Both the position numbers and the translations under genes were made by a program. The notes below the pieces were generated by a model. The model saw only the letters and a list, made by a program, of their open reading frames with translations. It searched no databases and was not told the DNA's origin. A stretch of DNA of 64,000 nt from NCBI GenBank assembly GCA_016192825.1, contig JACPTK010000117.1, positions 1 through 64,000 of the forward strand, in the 5' to 3' direction. The stretch comes from Betaproteobacteria bacterium. Its GTDB lineage: Bacteria > Pseudomonadota > Gammaproteobacteria > Burkholderiales > SG8-41. Shown here one piece after another: positions 56,750-64,000 of this stretch (its first letter is position 1; every line of letters begins with the position of its first letter).

Positions 56750-57015
56750 TCACCGCGCCGTCCTGCGATAAAGCCTGTAGCGCTCGTCCTTGTCCCCCGG
56801 CCGGCCGCCTTCCCAGATCTTCTTCCACGGGCCGGGCGGATTGTGCTCCGCCTGCGGCTGGCCCTGCACCAGCAGCAGCTCGCAGTCCCGCTTGCGGGAC
56901 GGCACTCCTTCGCGGTAAGTGATGATGTTCGCGAAGTAGTGCAGCATGGCGCGCTGCGCATCGCCGAGGTCGCGGCTCGACACGCAGTCGTATTTCTTCG
57001 GCAGCGCCTTCTGCA
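56750..57015 (-). pseudogene. Remnant of an ArnT/GT39-like gene C-terminus (paralogue of 59412-61028)
   Basis: SSRDLGDAQRAMLHYFANIITYREGVPSRKRDCELLLVQGQPQAEHNPPGPWKKIWEGGRPGDKDERYRLYRRTAR vs SSRNLGEPQRAMLHYFAGVITHREEVPGRRRACEFMLAQGTPLEEFAPPGPWQKVWEGARPGDKDERYRLYRRTAR. Confidence 0.88.
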
Positions 57016-57212
57016 GGAATACCCGGGAATACCCGGGGTCAGACCCCTTGGAAAAGGCAATGACTTCAGTCGGCTAGACAATTTTCTGCAGCCGAGTCAT
57101 CCCGCGACGCGTGGCGTCCGTTGAAATGGCATGCCACGACGCCGGCGATTGCAAGTCAAGGGCTTGCTCGTTCACGTTCGGCTGTTCGATCTCACGACAT
57201 CTTCGCAGAGCA

Positions 57213-57656
57213 CTACGCCCGTGGCTCTGCCTTCAGCGCATCCGGAGTCAGAATCGGTACACGCGATTTGCCCGCCAGCGTGAGCAAATCCGCGTCGCCC
57301 GTCACCAGGGCGTCCGCTTTGGCCGCATAGGCCAGTTGCAGGAACTTCCGGTCATCCGGATCGCGGCATTCGGGGACCCGTACGGACGCGCCGGCCTCGC
57401 GCACGGCCTCGGCGTGCTCCATGTAGTGCGCGAGCACGTTCTTCGTCTCCTCCTCGGAAAGCTTGAGCTTCGGGTAGGCGAGCACGCGCACCAGCTCGGC
57501 AAGCGTTTCCGCGGAAACGAGGGGGACGACGCGCCCGGCCGCCCACGCCTCCCGCAGCCAGGCAAGCCGCCCCTCGCGGAACACGAGGGCCGACACCGCG
57601 ACGTTGGTGTCGAGTACGACGCGCCGCGGGCGGGCTACTTCCGTTTTCTCGCCCAC
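57213..57656 (-). CDS. PIN-domain toxin (putative toxin-antitoxin toxin component, PIN family)
   Basis: RVVLDTNVAVSALVF...RDPDDRKFLQLAYAAKADALVTGDADLL. Confidence 0.9.
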   Translation of the reverse strand: MGEKTEVARPRRVVLDTNVAVSALVFREGRLAWLREAWAAGRVVPLVSAETLAELVRVLAYPKLKLSEEETKNVLAHYMEHAEAVREAGASVRVPECRDPDDRKFLQLAYAAKADALVTGDADLLTLAGKSRVPILTPDALKAEPRA

Positions 57657-57859
57657 CGCACCGCGCCTTCGATGTCCTTCTCGCTGATGCCGAGCGACTC
57701 CATCTTGTGCCAGACGCCTTCAAGGCTCGTCACCTTCGCCGGCACCAGCACGATGCGGCCTTTTTCGGCGCGCACTTCGAAGTAGCGCGCGCCCGGGAAT
57801 TGCCCCACGACCGCCTTGGGCAGCGTGAGCTGGTTCTTGGAGGTCAGCTTGGCAAGCAT
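57635..57859 (-). CDS. AbrB/MazE-like antitoxin
   Basis: MLAKLTSKNQLTLPKAVVGQFPGARYFEVRAEKGRIVLVP; overlaps the PIN gene start. Confidence 0.88.
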   Translation of the reverse strand: MLAKLTSKNQLTLPKAVVGQFPGARYFEVRAEKGRIVLVPAKVTSLEGVWHKMESLGISEKDIEGAVRWARKRK

Positions 57860-58012
57860 AACTGTATTCCTTTTAGTAAGGATTCCTTATTATATGCCAA
57901 GTCCCCTCCGGGATCCAGGCGGACTCCCGGGATCTTCCATATCGGTGACGAGGCCACGCTTGGCTTATTGCATATTGTCGCCCGGCGGCGCCTGAGCTAC
58001 GTCACTAGAGGA

Positions 58013-58371
58013 CCGTGAGGGCGTGAGGGCGGGAGAGCGACAGAACCCGTGAGGGCGGAAGGGCGAGAGAGCGGGAGAGCGACAAATTCCGTGAGGGCGG
58101 GAGCGCGGGAGGGCGGGAGCGCGGGAGAGGGACAGAACCCGTTAGGGCGTGAGGGCGGGAGAGCGACAAAGTCCGTGAGAGCGACAAAGTCCGTGAGGGC
58201 GTCAGAGCGTAAGGGCGGGAGATGGACAGAACCCGTAAGGGCGGGAGAGCGGGAGAGCGACAGAACCCGTGAGGGCGGGAGAGCGAAAGCCCTCCTGAAA
58301 TTCCATCTCACGACTTCACGATCTCCCGGCTTTTCGATCTCGCGACCTCCCGATCTTCCGCTTTCACGGAT
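58013..58371. repeat. 8-bp periodic array (GTGAGGGC/GGGAGAGC), with partial inverted arm (CGATCTCC)
   Basis: GTGAGGGC GTGAGGGC GGGAGAGC GACAGAAC ... CGATCTCC CGGCTTTT CGATCTCG CGACCTCC CGATCTTCC. Confidence 0.9.
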
Positions 58372-58380
58372 TGTTGCCTG

Positions 58381-58788
58381 TCAACGCAGCCAGTTTTCAA
58401 CCGCCAGGTCGGGGACGCGCGAGAACTCGCGCACGTTGTCGGTGACCACCACCGCGCCGAGGCTGCGGGCGTGCGCGGCGATCAGGGTGTCGAGTGGGCC
58501 GATCTTGATGCCGCGCGGCTCGAGGTGGGCGCGGATCCGGCCCGCGTGAAACGCGGCGGCCTGGCCGAAATCCTCCAGGCGGAAATTGAGCAGGACCCGC
58601 CAGACGCGGGCGCCCTTCGCCTGCGGCGCGCCAGTCTTGGCGATCATCGTTTGCAGCTCGGAGAGGGTGATCATCAACACCACGCGGTCTGCCGGCCGGA
58701 GGGCGTCTATTCTGGCCGCGAGGCGCTCGAATCCCGGCCGATGGTGCACCAGCGCGGACATTGCGTTGGTTTCGAACAGGTAGATCAC
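58381..58788 (-). CDS. VapC-like PIN-domain toxin (first acidic residue is Glu)
   Basis: MIYLFETNAMSALVHHRPGFERL...SELQTMIAKTG...IGPLDTLIAAHARSLGAVVVTDNVREFSRVPDLAVENW. Confidence 0.9.
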   Translation of the reverse strand: MIYLFETNAMSALVHHRPGFERLAARIDALRPADRVVLMITLSELQTMIAKTGAPQAKGARVWRVLLNFRLEDFGQAAAFHAGRIRAHLEPRGIKIGPLDTLIAAHARSLGAVVVTDNVREFSRVPDLAVENWLR

Positions 58789-59054
58789 CGGCGGCGCTTG
58801 CCGCGACGCGGTTTAAGGCCGGCATCGGCGCGCCGGTCGGTCCAGCCAGGCTGAGACCTGGGCGCAAGCTCGATCGGCCCGAGTTCCTTGAGCAGGGCAA
58901 GCAGGCTCGACTTTCGTTTTGGCAGGATCGAAATCACGCCGAAATCCTTCCGCAGCACGACTTCCTTGGCGTTGACCTCGAACTCCCGGGGAAGACGGAT
59001 CGCCTGGCTGCCCCCGTTGCGAAACACCTTTACTTTGCGAACCACCGTGGCCAT
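58785..59054 (-). CDS. VapB-like antitoxin (SpoVT/AbrB fold)
   Basis: VRKVKVFRNGGSQAIRLPREFEVNAKEVVLRKDFGVISILPK; ATGA overlap with vapC. Confidence 0.9.
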   Translation of the reverse strand: MATVVRKVKVFRNGGSQAIRLPREFEVNAKEVVLRKDFGVISILPKRKSSLLALLKELGPIELAPRSQPGWTDRRADAGLKPRRGKRRR

Positions 59055-59411
59055 CACTACCTCCATCCGTATAGGGCAATGTCTATACGGCAAAGTCTAG
59101 CGCAGAAAAGCCACCTTTCCTCCTCCCTCATCCCTCTGCCCCGGTCTGTGACCCCGGCCCGCCGCGCTGCATCGCGTCGGGTGTTCGCCGGCTCGAACGT
59201 GCGCAGGCACGTTCAATCCCTCACCCCCGCCCCTCCATCCCTCACTCCCGACCTCTCTCCCGAGGGGAGAGAGGAGGCTCGAGCCACCCTTCTCCACTTG
59301 GGAGAAGGGCGGGCATGAGGGGATTGAGAGGGGAGGCTCGAGCCTTCCCTTCTCCTCTTGGGAGAAGGGGAAGGGATGAGGGGATGGAAACCCCGGCTCA
59401 CCCCCCAGACT

Positions 59412-61028
59412 TTACCGGGCCGTTCTCCGGTAAAGTCTGTAGCGCTCGTCCTTGTCCCCCGGCCGCGCGCCTTCCCACACCTTCTGCCACGGGCCGGGCG
59501 GCGCGAATTCCTCCAGCGGCGTGCCCTGCGCCAGCATGAACTCGCAGGCGCGCCGCCGCCCGGGTACTTCCTCGCGGTGGGTGATGACCCCCGCGAAGTA
59601 GTGCAGCATCGCGCGCTGCGGCTCGCCGAGGTTGCGGCTCGACAGGCAGTCGTACTGTTTCGGCAGCACCAACTGGAGCGAAGCGACCACCGAGCGGTAG
59701 CTCTTCACGTTGTCGGCCCAGCCGAGGAAGAGCGTGGCCATCAGCGCCCAGATGGTGGTGAGGCCCGCGCCCCATACGACGACCGGGCGCATCGGGGTCT
59801 TGCGGAACGACGCCAGCACCGCGAACCAGAACAGCGTGTAGGCGGCGCCCAGCGCGAAGGGCAGCCAGCGGAACCCGGGCGCGTAACCGGGACGGATCCG
59901 GTGCAGGTGCTCGTGCAGGCGCGCCGGCACGCCGAGCTCGAGGCCGCTCCAGTAGAACCAGAACACGACCACGAAGAACGTGACGGTCATGGCGCTGAAC
60001 CAGTACCACGCATGGGCCGCGCCGCGGCGCAGCGTCTCGGGCGCCGGCACCGCCAGCAGCGAGAGGGGGAGCAGCAACGGCAGCGCATAGAGCTCGCGTG
60101 CTTGCGACGAGCCCGACAGCACCACCAGCGTCAGCGCGAAGCCGGTGACCGGCAGCACGATCGCCGGTCGCGCAAAGCCGGCGGTCCGCGCGCGCCACAG
60201 CGTCCACAGCGCGAGCAGCCACACCGGGAACGCGTACCACGGCAGGATCTGCAGGTAATAGAGCGTGCCGGCTCGCGCGCCGCGCGACTGGCCGAAGTAT
60301 TGCCCGAGGTTCTCGCCCCACAGCCAGGCCTCGAACAGCGCCGGCGCGCGCTGGTGGAGCAGGAGCGGCCAGATCGAGAGCCACGGCGCGGCCGCGACGG
60401 CCGCCACCGCGAGCGCCCTTGCATAGTCGCGGCTGCGCCAGTCGCGCCCCAGCAGCGGGAGCGCGAGAGCGGTCGCGCCCAGGACTGCCGGCGCGAGCAG
60501 CCCGTTGGCGAGAAATCCGACGCCGATGCCGGTGCCGATCCAGAAACCGCCCAGCAGCGGCCGCTGGAGCGCCGCCGCGAACCCGTAGTAGGCCATCGCG
60601 AAGCCGGCCAGCAGCGCCATGTCGGTGATGAGCAGGTGCGCGCGCACGACGAACCCGAAGCAGCCGAGCAGCAGCAGCGCCGAGACCGCGCCGTAACGCG
60701 TGCCGTAGAGGCCGCGGCCGGCGAGCGCGATGAAGGCGAACGTGGCCGCCATCCAGAATCCGCTCGCGAGCCGGGCCGCATCGTGCAGCGGCAGCGCGAA
60801 CGAGAACAGCTTCGCGGTCGCCGCCGCGCTGAGGTAGAACAGCGGCGGCTTGTCGAGGAACGGCTCGCCGGCGAGCGTCGGCACCACCCACGAGCCGCCG
60901 CGCAGGATCTCGTATACCACCCCGAAGGTGTGAGCCTCGTCCGGCTTCCACGGGTCGTGGCCGACGAGACCGGGCAGGATCCAGGCGGCGCAGAGCAAGG
61001 CGACGAGCAGGCTGCGCTGCGAAATCAT
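59412..61028 (-). CDS. ArnT-like glycosyltransferase (GT39/GT83 family membrane protein)
   Basis: GHDPWKPDEAHTFGVVYEILRGGSWVVPTLAGEPFLDKPPLFYLSAAATAKLF; multi-TM. Confidence 0.9.
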   Translation of the reverse strand: MISQRSLLVALLCAAWILPGLVGHDPWKPDEAHTFGVVYEILRGGSWVVPTLAGEPFLDKPPLFYLSAAATAKLFSFALPLHDAARLASGFWMAATFAFIALAGRGLYGTRYGAVSALLLLGCFGFVVRAHLLITDMALLAGFAMAYYGFAAALQRPLLGGFWIGTGIGVGFLANGLLAPAVLGATALALPLLGRDWRSRDYARALAVAAVAAAPWLSIWPLLLHQRAPALFEAWLWGENLGQYFGQSRGARAGTLYYLQILPWYAFPVWLLALWTLWRARTAGFARPAIVLPVTGFALTLVVLSGSSQARELYALPLLLPLSLLAVPAPETLRRGAAHAWYWFSAMTVTFFVVVFWFYWSGLELGVPARLHEHLHRIRPGYAPGFRWLPFALGAAYTLFWFAVLASFRKTPMRPVVVWGAGLTTIWALMATLFLGWADNVKSYRSVVASLQLVLPKQYDCLSSRNLGEPQRAMLHYFAGVITHREEVPGRRRACEFMLAQGTPLEEFAPPGPWQKVWEGARPGDKDERYRLYRRTAR

Positions 61029-61092
61029 TCGCGGGACGTCCGGATTGGATGGGGGATGCGCATTTCTTGTTTAAGCGGAATTATCGCATCAC

Positions 61093-61226
61093 TGGCGCGG
61101 GAGAGCGGGAGCGCGGGAGAGCGAAGTAGGACCCTTTCACAATCTGCCGGCCTCTCGATCTCCCGGATTTTGTCGATCTCCCGACCTCCCGATCTCCCGA
61201 CCTCCCGACCTCCCGATCTCACGGCC
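61093..61226. repeat. 8-bp periodic inverted-repeat element (GCGGGAGA / CGATCTCC)
   Basis: GCGGGAGAGCGGGAGCGCGGGAGAGCG ... CGATCTCCCGACCTCCCGATCTCCCGACCTCCCGACCTCCCGATCTCACGG. Confidence 0.9.
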
Positions 61227-62678
61227 TCATTCAACGATCTTGAGGGACTGGCCCGCCACCGGCTCCCCCGCCGGATAGAGGCCGTTGATCACGCGCAGGT
61301 GTGCTTCGGCGAAACGCCCCAGCGGCGCGCGGCGCGCGAGCTCCGCGAACGTGGTCCCCGGCTGGGCGGTGATCACCCGCAGCCGCAGCGGGCGCGCGAG
61401 CGCGCGTTCCTGCTCGGTGATGGCGTGAAAGCTCGTGAGCGCGGACTGGATCTCGCCCTGGTGCTGATTGAACGCCGCGCCCGTGCGCGCCTGCGCGCCA
61501 ATGAGGTAAGCGGTTTCGCCGAGAAACACGCAGGCGACCCGCGTCGGACGGCCGCTGATGCTGGTGGTCGCGATCGCGCCCTGCAGGGCGTTCACGGTGG
61601 TCGGCGAGACTTCCGTCCCGGACGGCAGCCGCAGCGCCCGGCGCAGCACGTCCGCCGGCGTGCCCTTCGCCGGGCCGCCGGCGCGCAGGTCGATCAGCGC
61701 CTCGCCGCCGGGGCTCGCGGCGGTCACGTTCTCGGGCCGGTTCTGCACCCGCCAGCCCGCGGGAAAGCGCATGGCGAAGCCGAGTTCCGCGTGATAGAAG
61801 TGGCCGTCGCGCACGATCCCCTGGCTCGGGCTGTCGCCGAAGATCATGCGGTCGGCGCGGCGCAGGAACTCCTCCTGCGCGGTGCGCGTCGAGGCCTGCT
61901 TGAAGCGGGCGGCCTCGCCCACCACCTGCCGCAGCCGGGTGTCGTTGTCGGGGTGGGTGGCGAACAGGCCGTGATAGGCGCGCGGCTGGCGTCCTTCGGC
62001 CTTCGCCACCTCGGCGTCGAACAGCTCCTGGTTCTTGAGCACGCCGACCACCTTCACCATCGCCTGCGGATCGTAGCCGGTGCGCGCGAGATACTCGGCG
62101 CCGAGGCGGTCGGCCTCCAGCTCGTGCTCGCGCCCGTAGCCGGAGAGCAGCACGTTGCCGAGCAGATTGACCAGGTTGTCGCCGAGGACGCCGCGCGCCT
62201 CCGGCACGAAGATCTGCAGGATCGAGGCGCCGATGCCCGCCGCGGTGGCGGCGGTGAGCTGCTGCACCGAGTGGCGCGCCGTGACGTGCCCGAGCTCGTG
62301 GCCGAGCACCGAGGCGAGCTCAGCCTCCGAGTTGAGATAGGCGAGGATGCCGCGCGTGATGTAGATGTAGCCGCCGGGCAGCGCGAAGGCGTTGACCTCG
62401 GGCGAGTCCACCACCAGGAAGCGGTACTCGATGCCGGGACGATGGCTCGCCTTGGCGAGCCGCTGGCCGATCTCGCTCACGTACTGCTGCAGTGGCGCGC
62501 TGTCGTAGGCGCTGTACTGCTTGCGCACGTTCGCGTCCTCGCGCCGGCCGATGGCGATCTCCTGCGACTCGGAGATCAGCACCAGGTTCGGGCTGCCGGT
62601 GACCGGGTTCTGCGCGCAGTTGGCCAGCGCGGCCGCGACGAGCAGCGCCGCGAAGCGCGTGAGCGGTGCCGGTTTCAT
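61227..62678 (-). CDS. M48 family metalloprotease lipoprotein (BepA/LoiP-like)
   Basis: Lipobox-like ALANC; NAFALPGGYIYITRGILAYLNSEAELASVLGHELGHVTARHSVQQL; ELEADRLGAEYLARTGYDP; C-terminal LysM-like segment. Confidence 0.93.
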   Translation of the reverse strand: MKPAPLTRFAALLVAAALANCAQNPVTGSPNLVLISESQEIAIGRREDANVRKQYSAYDSAPLQQYVSEIGQRLAKASHRPGIEYRFLVVDSPEVNAFALPGGYIYITRGILAYLNSEAELASVLGHELGHVTARHSVQQLTAATAAGIGASILQIFVPEARGVLGDNLVNLLGNVLLSGYGREHELEADRLGAEYLARTGYDPQAMVKVVGVLKNQELFDAEVAKAEGRQPRAYHGLFATHPDNDTRLRQVVGEAARFKQASTRTAQEEFLRRADRMIFGDSPSQGIVRDGHFYHAELGFAMRFPAGWRVQNRPENVTAASPGGEALIDLRAGGPAKGTPADVLRRALRLPSGTEVSPTTVNALQGAIATTSISGRPTRVACVFLGETAYLIGAQARTGAAFNQHQGEIQSALTSFHAITEQERALARPLRLRVITAQPGTTFAELARRAPLGRFAEAHLRVINGLYPAGEPVAGQSLKIVE

Positions 62679-62916
62679 GAGCGAATTTTACCCGCCGGCA
62701 TGGTGAAGCACGAATCTGGTGCGCTCCGCACCATTAACGTGCATGTTTTCCGCCAATGCTCCGGCGGAAAACATTATGAGGCGCTTCGAGCAGCCTTCGA
62801 TAACCGAGCCAAATCAAATCGTTGATGCTTCTTTTTGATCGATTCGCGACCGGTCGCAAATCGATCTGGTATGCATCGTGCAATGGTGCAGGCATCGCTC
62901 TCAACAGGAGGCCGTG

Positions 62917-64000
62917 ATGTCTGCATTCAAGGATCCATTCAACCCCGAAGTGAAGCTCGGCTGCGGTTGCGGCCGGCACTACGATCAGGCCGAGCACGAC
63001 GCCGATCTCGCGCGCGCGGGCGGCGACACGGATGCGCTCGCCAGCCGCGCCGTCGACCAGGCCGTGATGCGCGCGCTGTTTCCCCACGACGGCACGCGCC
63101 GGCGCTTCCTGAGAGCGGTGGGCGCGAACACGGCGATGGCGGCGATCGCGCAGTTCTTCCCGCTGGCCGCCGCGCGCGAGGCGTTCGCACAGGGCAAGGG
63201 CGAGATCGAGAAACCCAACCTCAAGGTGGGCTTCATTCCGATCACCTGCGCCACGCCCATCATCATGTCGCAGCCCATGGGTTTCTTCGGGCGCGCCGGG
63301 CTGAACGTCGACGTGGTGAAGACCGCGGGCTGGGCGGTGGTGCGGGACAAGACCCTCAACAAGGAGTACGACGCCGCGCACATGCTCTCGCCGATGCCGC
63401 TCGCCATCACCCTCGGAGTCGGCTCGCGCCCCATCCCGTACACCATGCCGGCGGTGGAGAACATCAACGGGCAGGCGATCACGCTGGCGATCAAGCACAA
63501 GGATCGGCGCGATCCGAAGTCGTGGAAGGGCTTCAAATTCGCCGTGCCGTTCGACTACTCGATGCACAACTACCTGCTGCGCTATTTCGTGGCGGAGCAC
63601 GGCATCGACCCCGACAAGGACATCCAGATCCGCTCGGTGCCGCCGCCCGAGATGGTGGCGAACCTGCGCGCCGACAACATCGACGGCTTTCTCGCGCCGG
63701 ACCCGGTCAACCAGCGCGCGGTCTACGACGGCGTGGGCTACATCCACACCCTGACCAAGGACATCTGGGAAGGCCATCCGTGCTGCGCGTTCGCCGCGAG
63801 CAAGGAGTTCGTGACGAAGCTGCCCAACACCTACCGCGCGCTGCTCAAGGCGATCATGGAAGCGACCGCGTTCGCCACCAAGTCCGAGAACCGCAAGCAG
63901 ATCGCGGAGGCGATCGCGCCGGCGAATTACCTCAACCAGCCCGTCACCGTGGTCGAGCAGGTGCTGACCGGCACCTACGCCGACGGCCTGGGCAACGTGA
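62917..64000 (+). CDS. CmpA/NrtA-family ABC transporter substrate-binding protein (partial, runs off window)
   Basis: MSAFKDPFNPEVKLGCGCGRHYDQ...; Tat-like TRRRFLRAVGANTAMAAIA; LKVGFIPITCATPIIMSQPMGFFGRAGLNVDVVKTAGWAVVRDK; absent from ORF track because no stop in window. Confidence 0.9.
   Translation, partial: MSAFKDPFNPEVKLGCGCGRHYDQAEHDADLARAGGDTDALASRAVDQAVMRALFPHDGTRRRFLRAVGANTAMAAIAQFFPLAAAREAFAQGKGEIEKPNLKVGFIPITCATPIIMSQPMGFFGRAGLNVDVVKTAGWAVVRDKTLNKEYDAAHMLSPMPLAITLGVGSRPIPYTMPAVENINGQAITLAIKHKDRRDPKSWKGFKFAVPFDYSMHNYLLRYFVAEHGIDPDKDIQIRSVPPPEMVANLRADNIDGFLAPDPVNQRAVYDGVGYIHTLTKDIWEGHPCCAFAASKEFVTKLPNTYRALLKAIMEATAFATKSENRKQIAEAIAPANYLNQPVTVVEQVLTGTYADGLGNV

Noticed and set aside
58013-58371. 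CRISPR-like array between TA modules
   Set aside because: Period is 8 bp with degenerate units; no 25-40 bp repeat/spacer alternation.
62734-63777. 347-aa minus-strand ORF near the right edge
   Set aside because: The plus strand encodes a clear CmpA/NrtA-family protein from 62917 with a Tat-like signal; the minus ORF is its shadow.

Overview
High-GC bacterial chromosome segment, most likely a betaproteobacterium judging by gene content and order (rplU-rpmA, ispB, tRNA-Pro, pilS-pilR, nrdAB with NrdR boxes, CobD/CbiB-like, Bug/TctC-type transporter). Most of the window is ordinary housekeeping and metabolic coding sequence. Accessory patches: (i) 12.5-17.5 kb, a KTSC gene behind a perfect 15 x 7-bp array, an RHH-type pair, a mini-RHS protein with candidate immunity gene, and two lower-GC unknown genes, one PD-(D/E)XK-like; (ii) 56.3-59.1 kb, duplicated repeat blocks, a glycosyltransferase 3'-end remnant, and two PIN-domain TA modules separated by an 8-bp periodic array. 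The most unusual global feature is an abundant set of intergenic quasi-repeats with 7-, 8-, 9- or 10-bp period. They often have an inverted partner across a short spacer and repeatedly abut or contain stop codons (some encode C-terminal residues or sit at gene starts). At least two further dispersed palindrome families are present (TGTCGG/CCGACA hairpins with a GCAAAACCGCC core; CCGGACGC..GCGCGTTCGAACGG elements). I regard these repeats as the best candidate for an incompletely described system. All coordinates, repeat counts and identities were read by eye; no database search was possible.
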